Shown here piece after piece: positions 25,406 through 36,479 of a DNA stretch of 64,000 nt. Source of the DNA: Mesotaenium endlicherianum (lineage: Eukaryota; Streptophyta; Zygnematophyceae; Zygnematales; Mesotaeniaceae). The stretch lies in contig WELA01009451.1 of the NCBI GenBank assembly GCA_009602735.1, positions 121,403 through 185,402 on the forward strand. Reading direction: 5' to 3'. The notes under the pieces were generated by a model. It was not told the DNA's origin, did no database searches, and was given only the letters and a program-made list of their open reading frames with translations. Both the position numbers and the translations under genes were made by a program. Numbering within the stretch: the first letter of the stretch is position 1; every line of letters begins with the position of its first letter.

Positions 25406-26292
25406 AACAATTGGTAAGTTCTCTAGGCATATCTCCCTCTCTTGCTCTCTTTCTCCTTCTCTCTTGCTTGTTCTCTCCCTTTCCTGCACCTCTCTCGCTC
25501 TCTCTCTTTCTCTCCCTCTCTCTCTCCCTCTTTCTCTCTTTCTCTCTTGCATGTGGCCTTGCGCAGTAGTTTGTGCGCAGTTGCGTGGCCAAATGAGTGC
25601 AGAAATGGCACCATGAGGGCCTGCAGTCTGATTCTAAAAAGCGTTGTCGGATCACCCGCCTACCCCTCTATCTCTGTGTGCTCTATCTGCTCTCTTTCTG
25701 CCCTTGCGCTACTCTCTCTCTCTCTGCGCTCCCTCTGCTCTCTCCCAGCTCGCTTTCTCTCTCTCTTCACTCAGCTCTCTATTCTCTCTCTCTTCTCTCT
25801 CACCTCTCTCTTATCTCTGTCTCTCAACTCTTCTCTCTTTGTCAGCTGTTGCGGCAGTATCTGGCCCTGTCATGATATGTCGAAGCGCAGATGCAAACCT
25901 CACCCTCCCTACCCCTCTTTCTCCTACTGGAGCTCCTTGGGGAGAGCTGGCCGATTTCCGTGTCTCTCCTCCTGTTGCATAATTGTGTGTGCTTAATGTC
26001 TAAGATCGTGTCGGCTCGTGTAAGTGCCTGGTATATGCGCACGTGGGTGTTCGCAATTGTTTACCCAACATGCTGCAGACATGCTGCTGCTGTCCACGCG
26101 CTCACACTCCCACCACAGGGGCCAGGGCTTCTCCTCTTGCAAGCTCAGGTCTCTCTCTCGTGCTCGATACTTCCCCAACTTCTGCTCCGGCTCCTGCAAT
26201 TTTCTCGTGCAGCCTCTGACTCCGACGCTAGTCCGTGTGTGTGCGTGAGTGCACTTGCTTGCGTGTATGTGTGTGTTTGGGGGGGGGAGCAG
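25406..26292. other. CT-rich low-complexity stretch without gene
   Basis: Mostly (CT)n and TCTC tracts (25430-25560, 25680-25850), then a TG-rich tract (26230-26280) leading into the first POLD1-like exon. The open frames here are Ser/Leu-rich artefacts of the repeats. Confidence 0.55.
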
Positions 26293-26399
26293 AAGGAGGT
26301 TGTGCACCACAGCATCATAGCAGAGCTTCAGCGGGGCACTCTCGAGACCCGACGGCGCCTGGCTGTCTACTGCCTCAAGGTGCCGTCCCCCCCCCCCCC

Positions 26400-26443
26400 N
26401 NNNNNNNNNNNNNNNNNNNNNNNNNNNNNNNNNNNNNNNNNNN
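26400..26443. other. Assembly gap of 44 N inside a poly-C tract
   Basis: The Ns are flanked by C homopolymers on both sides, which suggests sequencing stopped in a long poly-C run just after the POLD1-like exon at 26293-26379. The true gap size is not known. Confidence 0.9.
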
Positions 26444-26780
26444 CCCCCCCCCCCCCTTCTCTCTCCCCAGTGCCCGCCTGCACTTGCCCCCTTTGATATT
26501 TTCCTGCCTTTTCCTCTTTGATCACCCCACTGCCCTGCCCCTGCTTTGCCTTCCTCCTCCCCTACCTCCATATGAACCATATATATAGAAACCATATATT
26601 GCCGCCGTCCCAACCCAACGCGTGATAATCCTTTAGCTCGCAAAATGACAAGGCCAAGCTCAAGCCACGCTTTCCCCCTCGTCTGCGCGCGTGCATCGGA
26701 AGGAGCACGTGCGCAGGACCACAGCCTCTTAAGCCTAGAACCCCCATGGGCGCTCTCTTTTGGGCACATGCGAGACGCCT

Positions 26781-27390
26781 GCAGGTGGTGAACAGGCTGT
26801 CATAGGAGCTGCCATGTAGGAGCCGCACCGGACTGTCATGTACTACGGCCCCTCGACTTCAAAAACCCTAATGTATGGGCGCGCGTGCGCTATCGTGCGC
26901 ATGGGGTATCCCTGCAGGTCGTGAAGTGGCTGCACTAGAAGCACGTGCACAAGCCTACTACAGACTTCAACCCCCTAAACCCTAACTTGCGTGCACGCGT
27001 GCGCCCTCTCTTGTGGGCGTGGGATATAATGCAATGCTGCGGGCGGTGGACTGGCTGCACTAGGAGCACGTGCACAGGGCTTACAACTCCGAAACCTCAA
27101 AAATCCTGACGCGCGCGCTTGCGCGTTTGCGCATGCACACTCTCTTTCCTTGCGCATGCAATTTGTTCCATACGCCCTCCTCTCCGTGCGCATGCAATGT
27201 GTGCGATGCATGCGATGCGCCTGCAGGTGGTGAACTGGCTGGGCAAGGAGCACGTCCACCGGACTGCCATGGACTACCGCTCCCTAAACCATGAAAACCT
27301 TGTCGTGCGTGCCCTCTTTCATTCACATGTGATATGCGATATGCGATGTACGCCTGTAGGTGGTGAACCGGCTGCGCGAGGAGCACGTGT
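26781..27390 (+). repeat. Five tandem, degenerate copies of an erlin exon start
   Basis: A segment reading ctgcaggtggtgaac.ggctg followed by gagcacgtgcac recurs at about 26781, 26913, 27043, 27222 and 27354, spaced about 130, 130, 180 and 130 bp. Each carries the splice-acceptor-like CTGCAG or CTGTAG and the codons for VVN.L..EHV of erlin, separated by GTGCGC-rich intron-like DNA. Earlier copies carry stop codons; the last leads into the longest erlin exon. Confidence 0.7.
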
Positions 27391-27528
27391 CCTCGCGTGC
27401 ACAGGACCATCATGGACTACGGCGTGGAGTACGACCGCACGTGGATCTACGACAAGATCCACCACGCGATCAACCAATTCTGCTCCAGCCACTCCCTGCA
27501 GGAGGTCTACATTGACCTCTTTGACCAG

Positions 27529-27780
27529 GTCCGACCTGCATTGACCCACTTTTACCCGCTCGGACCCCTATTGATCCCCTGCATAAAGAAGTTCTGCTCC
27601 TTGCAGAGCCTGCAGGAGGTCTACGTTGGCCTGTTTGACCAGAGGTCTGACCCGCGTTGAGCAACGTTGACCCGCGTTGACTCCTGCTGACCCGCTCAGA
27701 CTCCCATCAACCCCCTGCCAGAAGGAGATCTCCTCCTGGCGAGCCTGGAGGAGGCCGACACGTATCTGCTTGACCTAGCC
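27529..27780 (+). repeat. Stuttered copies of the erlin exon end
   Basis: The end of erlin block 1 (ttctgctcc...ctgcaggaggtctac...tttgaccag) returns at about 27590-27650, encoding [17 protein letters not shown], and more degenerately at about 27730-27775. Between them are gttgacccgc-type repeats. Spacing is about 120-130 bp. Confidence 0.65.
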
Positions 27781-28234
27781 GTGTGCCTGTATGCGTGTGT
27801 GCGCTTCGTTACGTCTGCATCCGAGTGCGCGTTCACGTACTTGTAAGTGCGTGTTGTATGTGCTTTTCTTCTGTTCTGCACGTGTGGGTATGTGCTTATG
27901 TTCGTGTGCATGCGCGTGCGGGCTTATGTTTGTGCGGTTATTTGTGCATGCGCGCATGCGTGCGTGCGTTTGGTGTATGTGCAATTTTGGGCGGGCGTGC
28001 GTGCATGCCGCGCATGCGTGCGCTTGCGTGCTATCCTCCGTGGGTGCAAGCATGCCAGCGTGCACTTATGTGTATGCGCACGTGCCTCCATCTTGTGCAT
28101 GCACGCGTGCGCGCGCTGGCGTGCGTACGCTTACGCGCTTGCATGAGTGCGTGCGCTTTTGTGCGTGTGTGCGCTTTCATGCGTGCATCTGTGCACTTAC
28201 GTGCGCGCTCTTGCATGCGCGTGCTTGCGTGCAG
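27781..28234 (+). repeat. GTGCGC/GCATGC alternating purine-pyrimidine tract in the erlin intron
   Basis: About 450 bp of degenerate tgtgcgtgcgcatg repeats between the two erlin blocks. Such alternating sequence can adopt Z-DNA. It gives Cys/Arg/Val-rich open frames in several frames that are not genes. The same composition appears in intron-like DNA at 26870-27350 and again at 62490-62880. Confidence 0.7.
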
Positions 28235-28381
28235 TTCGACAAGCAAATCCGGGAGGCCATCCAGAAGGACTTCGTCAAGTACGCCCCGGGCATCAAGGTC
28301 ATCGGCGTGCGCGTGACGAAGCCGCGCATTCCCCCCACCATCGCGGGCAACTACGAGCAGATGGAGGAGGAGCGCACCAAG

Positions 28382-28821
28382 GCATGCGTGCACGCGCCCG
28401 ACCCCTCGTCCTTAACCTGGACCTTTGAACCCAAACCCAAGCTCCGACACCAAGCCTCTGGACCTTATCCCCCATATCCTGCCTCCCTCATCTTGATTCT
28501 ACATCTGGAATCCAAAATCCCTTAGCTAAAAACGTGGCGCTGATGTGGCCAAGGGGCCGCATCTTATGCATGCCTGTCTTGGCCCTTGAGGCGGCGACAA
28601 CTCTGGAGTAGGAGGGGTACCCGTGTTTGCACGACATTGTTGTCCTTGCGAATGCGAATGGTGTGCTATTTCTGCCTTCGCAAATTGGAGAAGGGGCGCA
28701 GGGGAGCGACGGGGCAGCAACAAGCAGCACCAGCAGTAGGAGCACCGTCTGCAACACGGAAGCTGCTGAGTAGCAGCAGCAGTAATTTAATGGGGGAGGG
28801 GAGGGTGGGTGTGGTGGTAAG
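28382..28821. other. Unassigned stretch between erlin block 2 and the second POLD1 block
   Basis: A possible frame on the plus strand near 28540-28680 (ALEAATTLE, a stop, then EGYPCLHDIVVLANANGVLF) reads like a protein but I cannot assign it. The stretch ends in an imperfect CAG/GTAG repeat and a G-rich tract. Confidence 0.35.
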
Positions 28822-30548
28822 CAGGCTGCGACTAACCCCTTCGAGAGGGCTGTGCTCGGGCGCCAATTGGCGTTCAAGGTACGTCCTCCAGCCGCCGCAA
28901 ACTGCTGCTTGGCCATTGCTCGTGACCAACTGACGCCCGTCGCAGAAACGTTTGACCAGGCATCTCCTGCCGCTGTCCCCTTTGACATCCCTTTCTTCTC
29001 TTATTGAGGCCTCCACGGATGCACTTGCTCGCTACTTGTCAAGACGTGTCACGCAGATGAGAAAGTGCTTCTGATTGAAATAGAGTTAAGAGGGGAGGGC
29101 GTTTTGGAGAGGGCAGAGGGTGTATAGGACCAGTGTCCAGGAGAAGTGTGTGATCTCTTGGCACTTGATCTCCCTCCCTCTTTGCACGTGCGCGTGCCTG
29201 CGTGCACCCTGACTGTTTGCCTGACTCCCTGACCTTGTTTGTGCAAGAGCGTGTGCGCGTGTATGTGTGTGTGCGTATGTGCGTGCACCCTGACTGACTG
29301 ACTGACTGACTAACGGAGAGGACTGGGGAGCAGGTGAGCGGAACCTTGAGTGTGTGCTTGTCTGCGTGCACTCTGACTCACTGATTGACTGATTGACTAA
29401 CTGAGTGTACGGGAGGGAGCAGGTGAGCGCAAAGTGGGTGTACGGCTTCTCGGCCGTCGTAATGGGCGGCGCACTGAGAGATCTCCTCCAGCATCATCGC
29501 CTACGATGCGCCCCCTCTCCTTGCCCATGCCACAGGCTCCACTGCGAGCAAGACCTAGACTTGAAGCAGACCGAGCTTCCGTAGTTCTGGAGGTCAGAGA
29601 AAGATACCACTTTAGTCTTGAATTTAAAGAATAAGATAAGAAAAGGAGAGGCATGCAGGCACCTCGTACCGGCTTCTCTGTTGCTACCTGCATGCGCGTG
29701 CGCGCATGCTTGCGTCTGCCTGTGCCCATGTTTCCTCCTTCCCTCTTACTCGTCTCCCTCCTCTTCTCTATCTCCCTCGCTCTCTTATGTGTTTGCGTCA
29801 GGCCATGCACGGGCCCGAAGCTGAGCTGCTTGTAATGGCGGGGAGGGATGTGATGGCAGGGAGAGAGATGATCGAGCACACGCAGACTGCCATCACAGAC
29901 ACGTACACCATGGAGAAGGGCTACTAGCACGACGCCGAGGTTTGTCTTGCACTCCCACCCCCCCGCCCCCCCGTCCACACCAAAATCATTAAGGTGTGTG
30001 CGTCACTTGCCAAACATACAGCCATGGGCGAGGCTCCTGCCACTGCACATGCATTTCTGTAGGTGCACGCATGCATAAGCTCAGTACGATGCGTACCGAC
30101 GTACACTGAACAAACCGTGACGCGCGTGCCACATGCGCGAGCAACGCAGCTCCTCTGGTCGCGCTCCCCTCTGACAGCAGCAGCGTCGCGGGGGACACAT
30201 GGCGCTGTGGCGGGGTGGTGGGGTGGGGCGCGCGCGCGCAGAGGTGGTGTACGGGGACACGCACCCGTGCTGGTGCAGTTTGGCGTGAGCGAGGTGGGCG
30301 AGGCCATGAAGCTGGGCCGCGACACCGCCGATCACATCAAACGCACGTTCCCCAAGGCACGCCCACGCACTCCCCACGTCCGCCGCAATACACCCCCCCT
30401 TCCCCTTTCCTCCCCTTCCTGCTCCTGCCTCACCCCCGTCTGTCTTCCCTGCGCACCCGTTTCATATTTTCCAATACCTATTACCTTGCCGTCGTTTCCC
30501 TCTATTCCCTCTCCTCCTCTCTCCCGGCTCTGCGCCTGCCTTCCCAAG

Positions 30549-30751
30549 TGCAATGAGAAAAAGCTGCATAATGTCGTGGTGACAAAGCGGGTTGGTATGT
30601 GGTGCACAGATGAAGAAGGCCTTGAGAAAGGGAGCCCGGCTGTAAAGCGCGCACGAGATTTCTCAGGGGGTTACTCCGGCCTAGTATTTGGGCAAACGTC
30701 ACCTGAGCTTACTAAAAACATGTATACAGAGGAGGATGAAGGAGAAGGTGA
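30549..30751 (+). other. Possible coding exon of unknown kind
   Basis: An open frame reads KCNEKKLHNVVVTKRVGMWC and later SGLVFGQTSPELTKNMYTEEDEGEG, followed by GGTGAGTAG, a good donor. Composition differs from the repeats to its left and looks protein-like, with an acidic end. I recognise no family. It could be a late piece of the same gene debris or an unrelated exon. Confidence 0.25.
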
Positions 30752-30756
30752 GTAGT

Positions 30757-31811
30757 GGATTCTTCAGGTCGTGCAGTATCATCAAATATTCATTTGCATA
30801 ATATCCAGTCTTGTGGATGTTAGGATGGAGAGCATGGCCAGGATTATGTGTGGTTGTCCTCCCCCTCGTGTATGTGCAATGTGCACTGCTCCCCTGTACA
30901 ATTAATGTGGTACTGATTTTTGGTGATATGGTTACCTTGTATTCACCATTAGGCGATATCCGTGTAAAGCTCATGTCAATCTCTTTTCATGCATTATAAG
31001 CAATTTTGTGCTTGCACCGCCATGCATGTTAATTTGTGGACCTGGTCGTTAATATATTTCAATAGTAACAGATAGGCATTTATAGGAAAAGGATCAGTAG
31101 GTTAGTTCACATTTCCGCATGACAGAGCTATATGGGAAGGACCAGTATGATGTTCAAGAGGTAATAAATTCATACATAAAGTACATGGAATATGCAAATC
31201 TGTGAAAAATATACGTACCCATCATTGTAAATCATGGAGCTCTCACCATGGCAGGGTGACGGGGAAAAATCACATCCATACTAGGGAATGGGGAATGCAG
31301 ACCTGGATAAATCTCACGACTGCTTGTGTAAGGAAATTAATCATACTATTAGAAGGATGGCTAATTGTCGGCTTTACAGGAAATGACAAAATTCATTACA
31401 CAACTCATCAGATAATAATACTGGCAGGCCCTTTCAGGATGCTGGCCCATATACTCGAAAAATGTGGAAAGGTGTCGTGCCTAACAGTGTCGGTCCCTCG
31501 GCACGTGCGTGGCCTTTCAGCACGTGTGTCTTCGACCTGGTCGATGTGTCGGTGGCCCTCCTCACGTGCGGGCAAACATGGTCGATCGATCTTTGCACGT
31601 GTGTCAGTGACAAGCCTTACCAGGGTTAACCCATCCCTGGGCTCCTGAACTTGCACCATGCAACCATGACCAGTACTCAGGGCAACGTTCTCCTTCACCC
31701 AGCTCTCACCGTCTGCTTATCCTAAGACTTTAGCAGAAAATTTTAAAATTACCTGCCTAGCCTTAATTCCTCTTACACCCCTCCCTTTCAGCTGAGGCGT
31801 CCCTGCCTTTT
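30757..31811. other. AT-rich stretch without gene
   Basis: No coding signal. The right part (about 31480-31640) has several cacgtg-containing words with spaced partial repeats. If the retroelement at 31812 has a 3' LTR it should lie here, but I find no match to the sequence right of 40332. Confidence 0.45.
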
Positions 31812-31844
31812 CTACTGAAAGCTATTATTTTCCAACCCTACGGT

Positions 31845-33260
31845 TAGGGGTTTAGGAAGGCAGTCAGGACATTCCCATTGTCCTGCCATAATCTCTCCCT
31901 CGCTAATGCAGAAAGTGTGCCAACGGGCACCACACTTATCGCAAGTTACCATTGCTTCCTGATCATCCAGCAGTTTGCAGCTGGCACAAGGCGTGGCTGG
32001 CACCAATTCCTCGGGCACAACCCTAACCGTAGGATCAATATTCGGCAAATGGCATAGCGAAAAATTCTGCACGTGGTCTCTCATGGTTTTACCATCAGAA
32101 CCTTCCAGTTCTAACAAACCATTGTCAAACGCATGTTTCACGCGTAAGATCACTGCACCTGAACTGGTGTCGATGGTGGTCTTGGTCTGGCGCTTGCGGT
32201 AGACGAAGTCTCCTTCTTGAATCTGCGTCATCTGCAGGCGGTAGCTCCCGTCTCGCGTCCTGGCGTAACGCTGCGTATCTCTTTTTTGCGCAATTTTCAG
32301 ATTGTCCAGCGCAACCGGCATCATGCGCTCAAATAACGCCTCACGGCGTACCATCACCTTTAGCAGTTCTTCAGTGCTGTCCAGGTCTTTCACCTGTTCA
32401 ATCTCCTGCTTGATGCGGCTGGGCACTACTGGACTTCTGCCAAACAGTATCTGATATGGCGAGTAATTCGCCAAGGCAGCCTGCTTGCTAAATCTGTAAC
32501 CCATAACCAGCCATGGCAGGGCCAGAACCCAGTCACGCTTGTCATGCTCGAGGCAAAACTTGCGCAAAGCAGACTTAACGGTTTGCACCATATTTTCTGC
32601 CAGACCATCCGCTTGCGGATGATCTCTAAACGTAGTGCGATGATCGATGAAGCATCTATCCAAGAGTTTCTGAAAAGACCCTTGGAACTCAGACCCTTGG
32701 TCTGTCAGCACTTCTGCTGGAGCTCCATGACGCACAATCACACCATTGAGGAGCGCTTCCGCGGTCCCAAGACTCTCCTTAGCAGTCAGAGGCACAACCT
32801 CTATCCACTTAGAGAAATGCTCAATCATGACCATGATATACTTGTTACGCTTAGACAATGGTAGCTCACCTGCGAGATCGCAGCTCCAGCGGTAGCCTAG
32901 GCCCATGATCGGCAAAGGTTGCAAGTGTGGATGTTGCTGTGTAAAACCAGCCTTGACGCAATCGCAGCTTTGGCAAGCCTTGATCATATCTTCACACTGC
33001 TGCTTCATGCCCCTCCACCAGTAAGACAGTTCCAAAAGACTATACGTCTTCTTGACACCATAGTGTCCAGTGTTCTTGTGCATTTCCTGCACAAGAGCTC
33101 GTCTCCTGATGGGTTCTGGCACTAACTTCTCATGACCAGTACCTTCAATTTTGAAGAGGTTGTTGCGTTTCCAGCAAAACCTTTTAGCTCCATGGCTCAC
33201 CTGGTCCTTCTCCTTCACTGATAGCCCTTCCAAGTGAATTCCCGTCTTCAGCCAGTGCAT
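31845..33260 (-). other. Integrase with C-terminal PHD finger (part of the Ty3-like element)
   Basis: The integrase part shows the zinc-binding start (HKNTGHYGVKKTY, then CQSCDCVKAG), the catalytic core (WSCDLAGELP, DQGSEFQGSF and DHPQADGLAENM) and the downstream domain. The last 60 residues carry CASC...CDKCGARWHTFC... and WECPDC, a C4HC3 PHD finger. PHD fingers bind the histone H3 tail, so by analogy with chromodomains it may have guided integration. This last step is inference. Confidence 0.85.
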
Positions 33261-33289
33261 AGTAGCTTGATCTTTCTAAATCTTTGGAC

Positions 33290-34760
33290 TGAACAGAAGT
33301 AGAGGCTCAGCTTCACCTGATGCTACCATTCCAGCCATTTCGGCTAGGCAGGCCACCAACTCTGCTGGGCTGCTCGGATCTTCGTCCTCTCGAGCTCCTG
33401 TTTTGTCGTCGAAAGATGGGTCTGAGTTCCTGCTGAGTCCATCGGCGTCGTTGTTGAGCACTCCTGCTCTGTGCACCACCGTCATTTGGTACTCTTGCAG
33501 CTTAAGAGCCCAGCGAGCCAACTTACCAGTGAGGTCTCCATTCTTCATCAGCCATAGTAATGGTGAGTGATCCGTGATCAGCGTGAAGGGTCTTCCCCAC
33601 ATATAATTTTCGAAGTGTGTGACAGCCCAAACCACTGCCAACAGCTCTTCTTCGTAGGACGAGTAGTTGCTCTCCGCTCGATTGTTAGAGCGTGAGGCAT
33701 AGGCAATGACATACTCCTCTCTAGGGCTTGCGGCCTGAGTGAGCACTGCACCGATTCCCACACGACTCCAGTCAGTGTGCAGATTGAACGGCTTGGAGTA
33801 GTCAGGCGTTTGCAAAACTGGGGCTGTTACCAGCCGCTCCTTAAGCTTGTTCATAGCTTTCTCCTGAGCTTCTGTCCACACAAAAGGCACATCCTTTTTC
33901 AAGAGTTCCGTCAGGGGTTTAGCAATTGTGCTATAATCCTTCACAAACTTACGATAGTATCTGCTTAGCCCTAACAGAGCTTTCAGCTAAGACACATTCG
34001 CAGGTGCAGGTATCTTGTAAATGGCCTCAGTCTTCACAGTCTGAGGGGACATAGCATTGTTCCCAATCTCATGTCCTAGGTAAGGCACGTGTGCCCTCAA
34101 AGAATCTGCACTTCCCAGGATGCAGCTTCATCTGGAATTTCTCCAGGCGCTGGAACACTTGTTCCAAGTGCTCGAGGTGCTCCTCTATGGACTTGCTGAA
34201 TACTACCACATCGTCAATGTATGGTTTAGCAAAATCCAGCCCCTCCAGTACTTTATCCATAGTCCTCTAAAATATGGCTGGAGCACTTTTCAACCCAACA
34301 CCTTTTGATGCTGAACACCTTTCCGGTGGTGGCAATTGCAAAGATCCGCTCCGGTGTAGGCATCACATAGCTGTCTGGCTCCCTGTAGAGATTCAGATGC
34401 CTGTAATCTCCACACATACGAGTGGCAGTGTAATTGCCGGCCTCGTCCTTTTTAGCGACTACTACTGTGGGAGCCCCATGCACAAAGGTAGACTTTTCAA
34501 TCATGCGGAGCTTATGCAGCTCTTCGCAAGTTTTCTCCACACAGTCCCACTATGTCTGACTGAGCTTATGCGGCCCAAGTCTGACTTGGTTATCAGTAGT
34601 TAGTGTGATTTCACACACATTGGCAATGGTTCTACCAATCTCCTCTTTAGTAAAAGCAAACACCTTGCGGTGTTTCTTCAGCAACCTTTCTACTTGTGCT
34701 CTCTGCTGGGCTGAGACCATTTTCCCAATGGCAAAAGTCTCAATTTCAGGTTGCTTCACC
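33290..34760 (-). other. Reverse transcriptase and RNase H region of the Ty3-like element
   Basis: RT signatures include MCGDYRHLNLY and PYIDDVVVFSKSIEEHLEHL. RNase H signatures include LHTDWSRVGIGAVLTQ, YASRSNNRAESNYSSYEEEL and TLITDHSPLLWL. Sequence type is Ty3/gypsy. The region is decayed. Confidence 0.85.
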
Positions 34761-36479
34761 CCAACAAAGGCGTCCCGTACTTGCTATTCCTTGGGTGCAG
34801 GTGGGGGCTTTCCGCCCTCATCCTGGCCCTCAGACCTTTCTGCCTGATTCTTAGGAGGTGGGGTGGCGGGCTTTGCAACTTGCTCCTCCGTTGCCATAGG
34901 CTCTGCAGCCTGTTTCCTAGGCTTTTTACCTTTCCCAATGACACGTCGCCTCTCCTGCGGTGAGGTGTACGTCGAGCGCCTCCGGATGGGTTGCCTCAAT
35001 AACATTTCCTCGTCGACTGCAGTCCAACTGGTCCCTGTTCCTCCTTCTTCACGTGGCCGAGGTTGGTTTGCCATTGGCCAACCTGCAGGATCTGTCCTAG
35101 GGCTGATTACCCAGCCCCACTCTTGCTCAATAATAGCCATGCGGGCGACGGTCGTGCCATACTCCTCCCTTGCACGTGGTGTGATCGTCCATGCCTGCGT
35201 CAACCCTAAAAGATGCGTTACCCTCACGGGCCACCTTCCTTGGTGTGCTTGCGCGACCCTTGGGCTTACCTTGCGCTGTCTCCACTTTAGCAATGCAGGC
35301 AGTCACCTCCTGCCGTTGCGGCGGTCGTACTGTTGACTTGGGCTCTGCCACTGAAAAATTGGCAGTAGGGGTACTGGATGTTGGTGACCTTAATTCTTCA
35401 TGAAGATCTGCCGGGCTTGGTCCCATCAGGTGGTCAGCTACCCAGTCGTTTGTCCTCAGCTCCTGTAAGTCAAGCAGATCCAACTCTGGCGTAGGAAAAC
35501 GTGGAATTTCTTCCCTGGCGTCCCCTCCGTTGTTGAGTGATGGCAACTCCAACTCTGAGAGGCCTTGCATCTCTGCATCCTCTCCCTCCTCTAGCTTCTC
35601 TGTTCCAAGACGCGGCGATTCTTCATCCCCTCCTGTGTTGAGCCTCGCCATGTTGATGATGGCTGACTGTAGAGCGAGAGCTGCTTTCGCAACTTTCTCT
35701 TCCATTAGTCGAGGGGCGTCTGCTTCCAGTAATTGCTCCATGATTTGCCTGGTGATCAACTCAGCTGTGCGGCCAACTGTGTCTTGTGGTTGCCCTTTTG
35801 CGTCTGGCTCTGGGCTCATCAAAACAAGTGTCGCGGGCAATCTCTCGACCGTCTCCTTCCTGCGTTCTTCAAAAATTACCTCCAGGCATATGGTCTTTTC
35901 AGACCCTCCAGCATTTCCTAAATTCTGACTGCATTCTTCGGCCCATTCGCCAATATTGCACTGGCGTTCTTCATATCTTGACGTTACCGCGTCTGGGGAT
36001 GGGCTTCCGTAGACCTGGTCTGGGGCCATGTTCCATAAACCAGAAGTGGTGGCGTCCTCCCATTCCGGCATCCTCACAAATATTTGGCTGGAGCGTTCTG
36101 CAGATAGTGGGGCCTCCTATGATTTGCTTACTGCAGCGCTCACCAAAGGGTTTGCTGCACCAGTTGCCTGGTCTTCCATGGCTATGTCTTCTTGCAACCT
36201 TCGCAGCTCTCTTTCCAGAGGGTCGTGTAGAGCCGCCATTTGATTGTCAATTCGCGCCAATAGGTCTTGACACCTGGTCACCTCCACCACTCTGATTTCT
36301 CTGAGTGTTTCATCTTGGTCAGCCTCAGCTGCGTCCCTTTCAACACTATGTTCTTCTTGTCGCCGATGCGCTTCTCTGATGGCTCTTTGATCAGAGGTTG
36401 GCACCACATGGACTCCAATCGTTACTGGTCTCGGCCTGGGCATAGGCTTGTCAGAGAACGTCATCTGCTGCCAAGTCAT

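Larger units (their letters stand above)
27360..28381 (+). pseudogene. ERLIN: Erlin-type SPFH protein fragment, two exons
   Basis: Erlins are ER-membrane SPFH proteins that recruit ERAD machinery. Block 1 (27360-27528) starts [10 protein letters not shown] and, after an insertion of about 11 nt that shifts the frame, continues [20 protein letters not shown] and [19 protein letters not shown]. Block 2 (28235-28381, 49 codons, open throughout) reads FDKQIREAIQKDFVKYAPGI, then VIGVRVTKPRIPPTIAGNYE and QMEEERTK. Together they cover the middle of the SPFH domain; both ends of the protein are absent. Block 2 starts after a clean CAG and is followed by GC, where a GT donor would be expected. It lies inside the span of the POLD1-like exons in the same orientation, which points to captured or shuffled gene fragments. 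It is unlikely to be a working gene. Confidence 0.75.
26293..30356 (+). pseudogene. POLD1: DNA polymerase delta catalytic subunit, scattered exons, probable pseudogene
   Basis: Four or five exon-like blocks match POLD1 in order. 26293-26379: [20 protein letters not shown] and RRLAVYCLK, the end of the exonuclease domain. 28822-28878: QAATNPFERAVLGRQLAFK. From 29423: VSAKWVYGF, matching VSANSVYGF of the palm. 29860-29939: REMIEHTQ...GY-HDAE, with an in-frame TAG at 29925. 30244-30356: VVYGDT, then a one-base shift, then VQFGVSEVGEAMKLGRDTADHIKRTFPK. About 180 residues including the palm motif A are missing between the first two blocks, and erlin exons sit there instead. Introns are kept, so this is not a processed copy. 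A 44-N gap after the first exon leaves room for assembly error, but the TAG and the shift lie elsewhere. The 30356 border shows GC, not GT. Confidence 0.75.

Noticed and set aside
27781-28234. Cys/Val/Arg-rich frames resembling a secreted cysteine-rich protein
   Set aside because: They follow from the GTGCGC repeat, with similar frames in all three phases.
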